Below are positions 54,208 to 62,525 of a DNA stretch of 64,000 bases, piece after piece. The stretch spans positions 4,412,501 to 4,476,500 of the forward strand of contig NZ_CP017024.1 of the NCBI RefSeq assembly GCF_014522265.1, read 5' to 3'. This DNA is from Pseudomonas oryzihabitans (GTDB lineage Bacteria; Pseudomonadota; Gammaproteobacteria; Pseudomonadales; Pseudomonadaceae). The notes beneath the pieces were generated by a model. The model had not been told where the DNA came from and made no database searches. It saw only the letters and a list, made by a program, of their open reading frames with translations. The stretch's first letter is position 1; each line of letters starts with the position of its first letter. The position numbers and the translations under genes are program-made.

Positions 54208-55503
54208 ATGGCTGCCTACAGCAACAACTATTACACCGGAACCATGCGTGCAACCACGCCACGCGCGCCTTTGCTAGGCGATGTGGCGGCGGACGTCTGC
54301 GTCATCGGCGGCGGCCTGGCCGGTCTGAGCACGGCCTGGGAGCTGCTGGCGCGTGGCCGTTCGGTGGTCTTGCTGGAAGCGAATCGCGTGGCGTGGGGAG
54401 CCTCCGGCCGAAACGGCGGATTCGTCCTGCAGGGCTGGTCGGAAGGCCTGTCCGCGATCGAACGGCGCTGCGGCCGTCAGACCGCGGCCGCCTTGTTCAG
54501 GCTGTCGCTGGAGGGTGTCGACATCGTCCGGGACACCATCGCCCGCCACCAGTTGCCCGGCTGTGCACCCACGGCCGGCAAGCTCAGCGTGGTGCGCTAC
54601 GAGGATGGCATCAATCTGCAACGGACCCGCGATCGCATGGCGCGGGACTTCGACTTCGAACTGGAGTATCTGGACACCCAGCAGATCCGGGAGCGTCTGA
54701 AGACCGACCGCTATTTTCAGGCGCTACGCGACACCCATGGCTTTCACTTCCACCCCCTGAACTACTGCCTGGGCCTGGCGGAGCTATTCGAGGCCGGCGG
54801 TGGCGTGATCCACGAGTGCACGGCCATGCGCGAGGTGGTGAGCCAGGCGGACCGTCACCGGGTCACGACCGACCAAGGCTCGGTGACCTGTCGCGACGTG
54901 GTCTACTGCTGCGGAGGCTATGGCGGTCCGGAATTCGGACGACTCCGCCGCGCCTTCCTGCCGATCGCCACCTACGTGGTGCTGACCGAGCCTCTGGGCG
55001 AGCGGCTCGCGAGTGCCGTGACCACCACGGATGCGGTCGGCGACAACCGACGCGCCTCGGACTACTACCGCATCGTCGAAGGCGATCGTCTGCTCTGGGG
55101 CGGGCATATCACCACTCACAACCTGCAGGACGAGCAGCGGCTGGGGCAATTGCTCACCCGCGACATCCTCGCTGTCTATCCCCAGCTGCAGGGTCTGAAG
55201 ATCGCCAAAGCCTGGTCCGGACTGATGGGCTATGCGCGCCACAAGATGCCGCACATCGGTCGCCTGGCGACAGGGGTATGGACCTGTACTTCATTTGGGG
55301 GCCATGGTATGAACACCGCACCGATCGGGGGCCGCGTCATAGCGGAAGCCATCTGTGGCGAGACGGATCGTTATCGGCTGTTCTCCGCCTACGGCCTCGA
55401 ATGGAATGGTGGTCCGGTCGGACCAGCGGCCGCGCAGACCGTCTATGCCTATCTCAAGCTGATGGACAGATTTCAGGAAGCCCGGGCGCACGGACACCGT
55501 TGA
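54208..55503 (+). CDS. FAD-dependent oxidoreductase (DAO family), amine or imino-acid oxidase
   Basis: A 431-residue flavoenzyme with the FAD motif VCVIGGGLAGLS and GASGRNGGFVLQGW, placing it near gamma-glutamylputrescine oxidase PuuB and opine oxidases. Terminal SFGGHGMNTAPIGG is the C-terminal FAD contact. The ATG at 54208 is chosen because AAAAAGGA precedes it. It is coded right after the binding-protein gene, so it likely acts on the imported compound. Paralogue of the puuB-like gene at 4437-5714. Confidence 0.87.
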   Translation: MAAYSNNYYTGTMRATTPRAPLLGDVAADVCVIGGGLAGLSTAWELLARGRSVVLLEANRVAWGASGRNGGFVLQGWSEGLSAIERRCGRQTAAALFRLSLEGVDIVRDTIARHQLPGCAPTAGKLSVVRYEDGINLQRTRDRMARDFDFELEYLDTQQIRERLKTDRYFQALRDTHGFHFHPLNYCLGLAELFEAGGGVIHECTAMREVVSQADRHRVTTDQGSVTCRDVVYCCGGYGGPEFGRLRRAFLPIATYVVLTEPLGERLASAVTTTDAVGDNRRASDYYRIVEGDRLLWGGHITTHNLQDEQRLGQLLTRDILAVYPQLQGLKIAKAWSGLMGYARHKMPHIGRLATGVWTCTSFGGHGMNTAPIGGRVIAEAICGETDRYRLFSAYGLEWNGGPVGPAAAQTVYAYLKLMDRFQEARAHGHR

Positions 55504-55517
55504 GCCGAGGAAAGGTC

Positions 55518-55988
55518 ATGGATGCACGCAACACCGGAGCGCTGTTTCAGCTGACCGAGAAGGATCGGCAACTGCTGGCGCTGCTGCAGGCCAATGCCCG
55601 CGAGCCCACCGCGGCCCTGGCGCGCAAGCTTGGCGTCTCACGCTCCGCCGTACAGGAGCGGATCACCCGCCTGGAACGGGCTGGCGTGATCACCGGCTAC
55701 AGCGTCCGCATCGATCAGGATCGCCTGCAGCAGGTGATCAACTGCTTCACCATGACCTCCTGCACCAACAAGAGCTACACCGATGTCATGACGCACCTGC
55801 GCAACATGGAAGCGGTACAGGCCGTGTATGCCGTGTCGGGTGAATCCGACTTCATCATCCACCTCGCCACCCATACGCTCGGCGAGCTGAATGCGGAGCT
55901 CACCCGCATCAACATGATCAAGGGTGTCGCCCACACCGCTTCGCACATCGTGATGGAAACGAAGTTCAGCCGGAAACTGACGATCTGA
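55518..55988 (+). CDS. Lrp/AsnC family regulator
   Basis: A 156-residue protein: winged helix at about 12-60 (PTAALARKLGVSRSAVQERITRLE) and a RAM ligand-binding domain (AVYAVSGESDFIIHL). AGGAAAGGTC lies just before the ATG, 14 bases after the oxidase stop, so it ends the operon. Lrp proteins of this kind sense the imported amino compound and control their own operon (inference). Confidence 0.92.
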   Translation: MDARNTGALFQLTEKDRQLLALLQANAREPTAALARKLGVSRSAVQERITRLERAGVITGYSVRIDQDRLQQVINCFTMTSCTNKSYTDVMTHLRNMEAVQAVYAVSGESDFIIHLATHTLGELNAELTRINMIKGVAHTASHIVMETKFSRKLTI

Positions 55989-56358
55989 ACGGGCGCAATC
56001 GTGCCCAAACCCAGTCTCGATAGCCATTTCCCTCGCCAGTGGCTCATGTATCGCCTGACTGCATTGCAGCAACCGACGGCATACCCCAGCTCGGCTCCCC
56101 CGACAGCCGTCCACCCAGGCTCTCGACGACCTCCCACCTCCTGGCCATGACGAACGCTGTACTCGCCGGACGGACTCTCCATCTGGCTGGCGAAGGTCGC
56201 TAGGCAAGCGACGCTCGCGGGAACATGCCCACAGACCGGGCTCTCCTCCACCGTATCGGCTACAGTTCAGCCAACCCTTCGCCTGTCGCGAACGCCTGGC
56301 ACCGGAAGAGCCACGCGTGAGCCAAGGCGCGCAGAGCACAACAAACCAGGAGTCTCAC
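55989..56358. other. 370-base intergenic region, no gene seen
   Basis: A weak stem GGGC / GCCC directly after the Lrp stop (55992-56011) is the only structure noticed; it has no T-run. No promoter could be placed with confidence. Confidence 0.4.
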
Positions 56359-56991
56359 ATGGAGCAGGACAACCAGGAACAGGACTACATCACCTCGCTG
56401 GAATCGCTGGAAAGTCTCTACGGCGAGGTTGCGGCACCCTCGATCCTCAAGGAAACAGACCACATTCACCCTGCCTACCAGCCCTTCATCGAGGCGGCGT
56501 CCTTCGTGGTATTAGCCTCCTCAGGGCCCCAGGGACTGGATGCCTCGCCGCGCGGCGATGCGCCCGGCTTCGTGCAGGTCGAGGACGCCAGGACGCTCTA
56601 CCTGCCGGATCGCCGGGGCAACAACCGCCTGGATACGCTGCGCAACATCCTCCAGGATCCCCAGGTAGCGCTGCTGTTCCTGATTCCCGGCATTGGCGAG
56701 ACGCTACGGATCAACGGCACCGCCCGTATAGCCGTCGATCCCGCGCTGCTGGCGCGCTTCGAGGTCAAGAGTCAGCGCCCGCGGACGGTACTGGAGATCA
56801 AAGTCAGCAGTGTTTACTTCCAGTGCAGCCGCGCGGTGATCAGGGCCGGCTTGTGGGATGCCACCAGGCACCTGCCGCGCAGTGCCCTGCCCTCTCCCGG
56901 GTCGATCCTCAAGCAGCTATGTCCGACCCAGATAGACGGCGATGCCTACGACCGGGCCCTGCCGCAGCGCATCGCCAACACCCTCTACTAG
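56359..56991 (+). CDS. pyridoxamine 5'-phosphate oxidase family protein
   Basis: A 210-residue split-barrel flavin-binding protein. FVVLASSGPQGLDASPRGDAPGF (residues about 48-70, given in part) and the RRGNNRLDTLRNIL / VALLFLIPG segments are typical of the FMN-dependent MSMEG_1061-like branch. ATG 56359 is used because CAGGAG lies 7 bases before it. These proteins reduce or bind small oxidised metabolites; the exact reaction is unknown. The DUF1993 gene follows after 38 bases. Confidence 0.85.
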   Translation: MEQDNQEQDYITSLESLESLYGEVAAPSILKETDHIHPAYQPFIEAASFVVLASSGPQGLDASPRGDAPGFVQVEDARTLYLPDRRGNNRLDTLRNILQDPQVALLFLIPGIGETLRINGTARIAVDPALLARFEVKSQRPRTVLEIKVSSVYFQCSRAVIRAGLWDATRHLPRSALPSPGSILKQLCPTQIDGDAYDRALPQRIANTLY

Positions 56992-57029
56992 ACTAACCCA
57001 CCCTGCTTCAGACCCAGCAAGGACCCGCC

Positions 57030-57590
57030 ATGACCTTCACGGATATTCTCGTCCCCACCTACAGGAATCTGCTTGGCGCCCTTTCGGCCTGGCTCGGCAA
57101 GGCCGAGGCCCAACGGCCGGATGGCACGGCCAAGACGCTGCTGGCCGCTCGCCTGGCGCCCGACATGTTTCCCCTCGCCACCCAGATCCGCTTCGCCTGC
57201 GTCCAGGCCCAGGAAGGAATGTTGAGACTGCACGACCAGGCCTTTCCGCCCGAACTGACAGACTTGCTCAACGAAGGCCGCAACGCCGGCGAACAACCGG
57301 GCACCCTCGCCCAGGCACAGACCCGCATCCGCGAAACCCTGGACAGGATAGAGGCGATCTCAGGCACAGGCCTTTCCATCCAGGAAGGCGCACCGGTCGC
57401 CCACGAACTGCCCCAGGGCCTGGTATTCGACTTCACGGCCGAACAGTACGTCCGCGACTGGGCCCTGCCGCAGTTCTACTTCCATGTGATGACTGCCTAC
57501 GCCATCCTGCGCGCCCAGGGCGTCGAGCTGGGCAAGGCCGACTATATCGCCCATGTGTTGCCCTACCTGCGCCCTGGGGCGTCGTCCTAG
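57030..57590 (+). CDS. DUF1993 family protein
   Basis: A 186-residue helical protein. The FPLATQIRFACVQAQEGMLRL segment, the conserved Tyr/His positions in YVRDWALPQFYFHVMTAYAI and the length match DUF1993 (DinB-like four-helix fold). Biological role unknown. It ends convergently with the NUDIX gene at 57627, with 36 bases between. Confidence 0.85.
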   Translation: MTFTDILVPTYRNLLGALSAWLGKAEAQRPDGTAKTLLAARLAPDMFPLATQIRFACVQAQEGMLRLHDQAFPPELTDLLNEGRNAGEQPGTLAQAQTRIRETLDRIEAISGTGLSIQEGAPVAHELPQGLVFDFTAEQYVRDWALPQFYFHVMTAYAILRAQGVELGKADYIAHVLPYLRPGASS

Positions 57591-57626
57591 CCGCCAGGCG
57601 GCGAACGCCCAAGGCAGCCCTGGCGA

Positions 57627-58223
57627 TCAGCTGACCGCCAGGCGCGGCATGAGCCTCAGGGCCGCGTACTGCAGCAGCATGATGGTCTTGCCGTCGCGCA
57701 GGATCCCGGCATCGATCATCGCCAGCGCCTCCTCCAGGTCGACTTCGAGCACGGCGATGTCCTCGCCCTCCGCGACATTGCCACCGCCGGCCGACGTGCG
57801 ATCGCCCGGAGCGTACTCGCCGACGAAGAAATGCAGCCGCTCGGTCACCGAACCGGGGCTCATGAAGGCCTCGAACACCTGCCGCACTTCCCGCACCTGA
57901 AAGCCCGTCTCCTCCTCGACCTCGGCGCGGATGCGCACCTCGGGCTCGGCGGCGTCGAGCAGGCCGGCGGGCGCCTCGATCAGCAGGTCGTCGTGCCCGT
58001 TGACGAAGGCCGGATAGCGCAGCTGGCGCGTCAGCACCACGGTACGCCGCTGGGGATCGTAGAGCAGGATGGTCGCGCCATTGCCGCGATCGTAGGTCTC
58101 TCGCGATTGCCGCTGCCAGGTGCCGTCACTGCGCAGGAAGGCGAAGGTGGTTTTCTTCAGCACGAACCAGTCGTCAGATAAAACCTCGACCTCTTCGACA
58201 CGAATACGCGGGGCGATGCTCAT
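57627..58223 (-). CDS. NUDIX hydrolase, NudK (GDP-mannose/ADP-ribose) type
   Basis: A 198-residue protein with the variant Nudix box of the NudK group: GLLDAAEPEVRIRAEVEEE then TGF (residues 87-108). The VVLTRQLRYPAF strand before it is also typical. NudK-type enzymes split GDP-mannose or ADP-ribose. ATG 58223 has GAGGA upstream; an in-frame ATG 27 codons earlier overlaps the DeoR promoter and is rejected. Divergent from the DeoR gene. Confidence 0.88.
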   Translation of the reverse strand: MSIAPRIRVEEVEVLSDDWFVLKKTTFAFLRSDGTWQRQSRETYDRGNGATILLYDPQRRTVVLTRQLRYPAFVNGHDDLLIEAPAGLLDAAEPEVRIRAEVEEETGFQVREVRQVFEAFMSPGSVTERLHFFVGEYAPGDRTSAGGGNVAEGEDIAVLEVDLEEALAMIDAGILRDGKTIMLLQYAALRLMPRLAVS

Positions 58224-58280
58224 GGGCAGTCCTCTGGGTTGGCGAGCGGTGTTTACCGCCCTGGGGCTTCGCGCTAGAAT

Positions 58281-58317
58281 TCGTGCAGTTTCGTGCAACG
58301 TCAAGAATTTTCGTGCA
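58281..58317. promoter_or_regulatory. three phased TCGTGCA repeats before the DeoR gene
   Basis: TCGTGCA occurs at 58281-58287, 58291-58297 and 58311-58317, i.e. at offsets of 10 and 20 bases, on one face of the helix. DeoR-family repressors bind such direct TTCG-containing repeats. The array lies just before the DeoR gene start (58328), suggesting autorepression and possibly control of the divergent NUDIX gene. Confidence 0.6.
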
Positions 58318-58327
58318 GGAGTCCCGG

Positions 58328-59080
58328 ATGCTCACCCGTGAACGCAAGGCGCTTATCCAGCAGGTACTGCGCCAGGAAGGACGGCTGGTCGCCAAGACCT
58401 TCAGCCAGCAGCTGGGGGTCTCGGAAGACACCATTCGCCGCGATCTGCGGGAACTGGCGGCTGACGGTGTGCTGCAACGCGTGCATGGCGGTGCCTTGCC
58501 GGCTTCGGCGGCGGTCGCGGACTACGCCAAGCGCGAAGAGGCTTCCACGGCCAGCAAGGTGGCCCTCGGCCGGGCGGGTGCGCGCTTGATCCAGCCAGGG
58601 CAGATCGTCTTTCTCGATGGCGGCACGACCAATGTCCAACTCGTCCGCCAGTTGCCCAAGGATCTTGCGATCACCGTGGTAACCCATAGCCCGAACATCG
58701 CGGTGGAGCTGGTCGAGCATCCGCTGATCGAGGTCGAGCTCGTGGGCGGCCGCCTGTTCAAGCATTCCATCGTCACCCTGGGGGCGGCCTGCGCGGAGGC
58801 CATCGCCCGGGTGCGGGTCGACAGCTATTTCATGGGCGTGACCGGTCTGCATCCGGAAACCGGTGCCACCACCGGCAATGCCGAGGAAGCGGCGATCAAG
58901 CGCATCATCAGCCGCCAGGCGGCGGAGACCCTGGTCCTGGCGACGCGGGAAAAACTCGGCGCGGCCTCGCCCTACGGCATCATCCCGCTGGCCGACGTCA
59001 GTACGCTGATAACGGATGCGGCGCCTGACGATGAGGTGCTCGGCGCGCTGAGCGCTGCAGTGTCCGTGATCCATGCCTGA
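58328..59080 (+). CDS. DeoR/GlpR family transcriptional regulator
   Basis: A 250-residue protein with winged helix (VAKTFSQQLGVSEDTIRRDL, 21-40, then VLQRVHGGAL) and a sugar-phosphate-sensing domain with FLDGGTTN (95-102). ATG 58328 has AGGAG 7 bases upstream. Its effector is probably a phosphorylated sugar or nucleoside derivative. No obvious sugar operon is adjacent, so its regulon is unclear. Confidence 0.9.
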   Translation: MLTRERKALIQQVLRQEGRLVAKTFSQQLGVSEDTIRRDLRELAADGVLQRVHGGALPASAAVADYAKREEASTASKVALGRAGARLIQPGQIVFLDGGTTNVQLVRQLPKDLAITVVTHSPNIAVELVEHPLIEVELVGGRLFKHSIVTLGAACAEAIARVRVDSYFMGVTGLHPETGATTGNAEEAAIKRIISRQAAETLVLATREKLGAASPYGIIPLADVSTLITDAAPDDEVLGALSAAVSVIHA

Positions 59081-59152
59081 TGCCCGACTAGCGGGAGTGG
59101 CGACTCGCCCCTCCATCGCCGTCCCCCACTGCACCCAATACCGGAGTCGCTT

Positions 59153-60163
59153 ATGGCCAAGGCCGTGACCACCCTTCCGTCTGAAGGCGTGTCGGTGCCG
59201 CAACGCATCGTGCCCTTTCCCACCTCGATCAGCGCGCCGGCGAGGGCTGCGCTGCAACGCCTGGTCACTGCCCAGGGGCTTCCGGTCAATGCGCTTCAGC
59301 CGCTACCGCCGTTAGCGGACAAGGCAGCCTGGCAAGCGCTCAAGGACCAGGTGAACGACCACTATGAGGTGGCGGTGAAAGGCATGGCGAGCCACCCCCG
59401 CGCCAGTGTCGACACCCTGATCCTCGGTGAAACCGAAATCCATGTCGCCACGCCTGAAGGATCGGCACACCCCCAGCGAGCCTGTATCGACCTGCACGGT
59501 GGTGCCCTGTTGTTCGGCGGTGGCGAGGCCTGCCGCGTCGGCGCGCAGCAACAGGCCGACCGCTACGGCGTTCGGTGCTTCGGCGTGGATTACCGCCTGC
59601 CGCCTGACTTTCCCTATCCTGCCGCGCTGGATGACTGCCTTGCGGCCTATCGGCATGTGCTGAGCCAGTACTCGCCTGCCGATATCGTTCTCATCGGACG
59701 CTCGGCGGGTGGCAACCTGGCGCTGGCGACGCTCTTGCGCAGTCGCGACGAAGGTCTGCCGATGCCCGCCGGGCTGGTGCTGCTGTCGCCGGAAGTCGAT
59801 CTGACCGAATCCGGCGACAGTTTCCACACCAACCGCCATGTGGATGTGATGCTGCCCCTCCCCCTGATGCCCATCAATCAACTCTATGCGGGCGACGCGG
59901 ATCTCGCCCACCCCTATCTTTCGCCCTTGTTCGGCCAGCTTGAGGGATTACCGCCCACCTTCCTGCAAACGGGCACCCGCGACCTGTTCCTGTCCAACGC
60001 GGCGCGCTTGCATCGTGGGCTGCGCCGCGCCCGGGTGCCTGTCGAGTTCTACCTCGGCGAAGGCATGCCCCACGGCGGTTTCATGGGCGGAACAGCAGAG
60101 GATGACGACCTGGCCCAAGAGATTCGCGGCTTCGTCGAGGCCCTTTGGTGCCGCCAGGCGTGA
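59153..60163 (+). CDS. alpha/beta hydrolase, hormone-sensitive-lipase family esterase
   Basis: A 336-residue esterase. LHGGALL (114-120) supplies the oxyanion hole; Ser184 (IGRSAGG), Asp277 (TGTRDLF) and His307 (MPHGGF) form the triad. The N-terminal 75 residues form the cap. Probably hydrolyses short esters or carbamates; substrate unknown. It is read away from the DeoR gene, 72 bases after its stop, and convergent with the NIPSNAP gene. Confidence 0.9.
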   Translation: MAKAVTTLPSEGVSVPQRIVPFPTSISAPARAALQRLVTAQGLPVNALQPLPPLADKAAWQALKDQVNDHYEVAVKGMASHPRASVDTLILGETEIHVATPEGSAHPQRACIDLHGGALLFGGGEACRVGAQQQADRYGVRCFGVDYRLPPDFPYPAALDDCLAAYRHVLSQYSPADIVLIGRSAGGNLALATLLRSRDEGLPMPAGLVLLSPEVDLTESGDSFHTNRHVDVMLPLPLMPINQLYAGDADLAHPYLSPLFGQLEGLPPTFLQTGTRDLFLSNAARLHRGLRRARVPVEFYLGEGMPHGGFMGGTAEDDDLAQEIRGFVEALWCRQA

Positions 60164-60177
60164 TCGCCGAGCGTTGC

Positions 60178-60789
60178 CTAGCGTAAGCGCGAATGCTCGC
60201 CTGCCAGGGCGATCAGGGACGTGGCACGCTCAATCTGTTCGGGTGCGCCGCGGGGCGGCCACAGCCCTGCCGCATAGTGCGTTGCTCGCAGGTCGAAACG
60301 CTGCTGTATGGATTCGAAGCCCCAGATGTGCGTGATACGTAGGGGTCCGTCCAGGGCGACCATGTTGGTCACCAGGTGATCGGTATAGGCTTTTGCCGGC
60401 TCCAGCGCTGCCTGCCAGGCGGCGACCGTAATTGGCAGGCCACCTGGTTTCAGCCAATAGGTGCGAAATTCGTAGAGGCCGCCATGGGCGCGCGGTTTGA
60501 TGGCCGGAAGAAAGTCAAAGGCCTGGTAGCTCTCCTGTCGCACGGACCGGATCAGCCCCTTGTCCTTGAATGGCTGGGCACTCTGGTTGTAGCGCTAGCG
60601 TTCCGTCGCCAACTCGTCATAGCTGGCAAAGCTGCGCAAGATCAGGACCCCGCCGAGCTCGCCGACTGCGGAATGCCAATAACCCAGGACAGGTCCGGTG
60701 TCCGCGCCTGCCATCCAATTCACGGCCGCGGTCGAGATCCTCGGCAGCTCGAGTAGTGGGCCCGACAGCTTGGTCAGCTCATGGATCAT
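60178..60789 (-). pseudogene. NIPSNAP family protein with an in-frame amber codon
   Basis: From ATG 60789 the frame reads MIHELTKLSGPLLELPR through VLILRSFASYDELATER, meets TAG (60597-60595), and continues in the same frame as RYNQSAQPFKDKGLIRSV, then QAFDFLPAIKPRAHGGLYEFRTY and so on to the stop at 60178. The frame is intact apart from that codon, a CAG-to-TAG change in a NIPSNAP protein of about 203 residues (two ferredoxin-like repeats). Either a fresh nonsense mutation, a base error, or read-through. NIPSNAP members often accompany degradative gene sets; role unknown. It follows the PrpD-like gene on the same strand. Confidence 0.75.
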
Positions 60790-60882
60790 GTTGACGTCTC
60801 CCTGCACGAATCAAGGTCGATAATCAGGCGTGCCTTCATGAGGCCAACCAGGAGCCGCCCAAAGACTGCACGAGCACCGAGA

Positions 60883-60900
60883 GAATCGCTGCAGCGATTC
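60883..60900. promoter_or_regulatory. perfect 18-bp palindrome
   Basis: GAATCGCTGCAGCGATTC is fully self-complementary. It lies between the PrpD-like and NIPSNAP genes (both minus strand) with no T-run, so an operator is likelier than a terminator. Confidence 0.45.
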
Positions 60901-60940
60901 ATAATGCCAGCACATCTTCAGACCCCGTGGCAGACCCGCA

Positions 60941-62425
60941 CTACACTGTTCCCTGCCGCGCGGCTCGAGCGATCTGGCCGGCATCCGCCAGCTGCTCCAC
61001 CTTCCAGCAGGTATCAATCAGTGCCGAGGTCTGCTTGGCTGGCAGGATGCCTTCGGCGAGGTCACGAAATTTGGCTTCGAGCTGCTCGTCGGTCATGGGC
61101 ACCTCCACGCTGCCGATGGCGTGCTCGATATATTTATGCAGCTCGCGGCCATCCTTGAGCACGACGATCATGTCCACCTGCTGCGGCTTGATCTCAGGAT
61201 CGACCGTGGCCATCACCTTGCCTCGCAAGGCAACCACTGCGGGATCCTGCACCGCTTGATCGCTGTATTGCCGCTCCCCCGCGGCGCCCTGGATCAGCGC
61301 GATGGCCACCGAGTGGTAGATGCTGAACTTGCCTTCCAGGCCCGTCGTGGGGGTCTGCTTGCCGGTCAGCTCCAGCACCAGGGGATGGACGCGCAGGCGC
61401 ACCTCGGCGATCTGTTCGGGCTTGAGCTGATACTGGTTGCGCAGCTGGATGGCCGCATCCAGCGCCGGATGGATGACGATGCCACAGGCGAAGGGTTTAT
61501 AGGTGTTGAGGGCTGCTTCGTAGCGAGTACCGAGGCCTTCGGTAATCTGCGCGAAGTCCTGCTTGGTGCTGATGGTGTGAGCCCAGCCGCGCTTGGCTTC
61601 GAGCATACCCTGGGAACTGGTGAAATCCTGCCCCGCCAGCAATGCGGCGAAGAGCCCGTTGCTGGCCGCCCGACCGGGATTGAAGCTCTTGTTCATGGAG
61701 CCGAAGGATTCCCGCAAGCCCACCGGCTGGGACGCGGCCAGGCCCAGCGCCCAGACCATCTGCTGCTCACTGAGCCCCAGCAGCTTGCCGGCCGCCGCCG
61801 CCGCGCCGAATACCCCCGCCGTGCCGGTGATATGCCAGCCCACATCATAATGATTGGGGTAGACGGCATTGCCGATGCGGCACTCGGTTTCCACACCCAG
61901 CACGAGGGCATTCAGAAAATCCGCTCCCGTCACCGGCCGGTATTCGGCCAGCGCGAGGATGGCGGATACCACCGGTCCTGCGGGATGGATGATGGTTTTC
62001 AGATGGGTGTCATCGTAGTCGAAGATATGACTCGCCACGCCGTTGAGAAAGGCGGCATTCATGATATCGAGTCGCTCGGTCCGGCCGAGCAGACTGGCCT
62101 GTTCAGGCCCGGAGAACGGCTGAAGCGCACGCAGCGCGCGAACGACCGTTTCATGATGCGAGCCGCCCACGGCGACACCCACCCAGTTGAGCAGAGTCCG
62201 TATCCCTTCCTTGCGCACCTTTGCCGGCAGGTCGTCGTAGCGAGCCTTGACCAGATAGGCCGCCAGGATACGTGTAGTGTCCTCGCCCTCCCTGGCTGCC
62301 GACGGGGATGCGACGGCTGGGGCGGCTGGGACGGCATTGGCTGCCAGGGAAAAGCGGGGCACGGCAGCGGCGGCCGAGGCGACGGCGCTGAGCTTGAGCA
62401 AGGTGCGACGATTGAAGGGAATCAT
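60941..62425 (-). CDS. MmgE/PrpD family protein with Tat-like signal
   Basis: A 494-residue protein. Residues 5-35 (FNRRTLLKLSAVASAAAAVP) look like a twin-arginine export signal, ending near SLAANA. The rest is a full MmgE/PrpD domain: HIFDYDDTHLKTIIHPAGPV, GVETECRIGNAVYP, CGIVIHPALDA. Cytoplasmic relatives dehydrate 2-methylcitrate or decarboxylate cis-aconitate; an exported copy is unusual. It is divergent from a LysR gene, its probable regulator. Confidence 0.87.
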   Translation of the reverse strand: MIPFNRRTLLKLSAVASAAAAVPRFSLAANAVPAAPAVASPSAAREGEDTTRILAAYLVKARYDDLPAKVRKEGIRTLLNWVGVAVGGSHHETVVRALRALQPFSGPEQASLLGRTERLDIMNAAFLNGVASHIFDYDDTHLKTIIHPAGPVVSAILALAEYRPVTGADFLNALVLGVETECRIGNAVYPNHYDVGWHITGTAGVFGAAAAAGKLLGLSEQQMVWALGLAASQPVGLRESFGSMNKSFNPGRAASNGLFAALLAGQDFTSSQGMLEAKRGWAHTISTKQDFAQITEGLGTRYEAALNTYKPFACGIVIHPALDAAIQLRNQYQLKPEQIAEVRLRVHPLVLELTGKQTPTTGLEGKFSIYHSVAIALIQGAAGERQYSDQAVQDPAVVALRGKVMATVDPEIKPQQVDMIVVLKDGRELHKYIEHAIGSVEVPMTDEQLEAKFRDLAEGILPAKQTSALIDTCWKVEQLADAGQIARAARQGTV

Positions 62426-62503
62426 GCAAGGCTCCGATGTTGTGGTTTTGGTGGGCGTTGCGCGCCTGCACAGCATGAGTCAGCAGCCCGCTAAACTTAA
62501 CTG

Positions 62504-62516
62504 CATTTATCAAATG
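62504..62516. promoter_or_regulatory. short dyad CATTT-ATC-AAATG in the divergent PrpD/LysR gap
   Basis: Five-base arms around a 3-base spacer, AT-rich in a GC-rich setting, 10 bases before the LysR start. Could be a LysR contact or a -10 region. Weak. Confidence 0.3.
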
Positions 62517-62525
62517 GACCCATGC

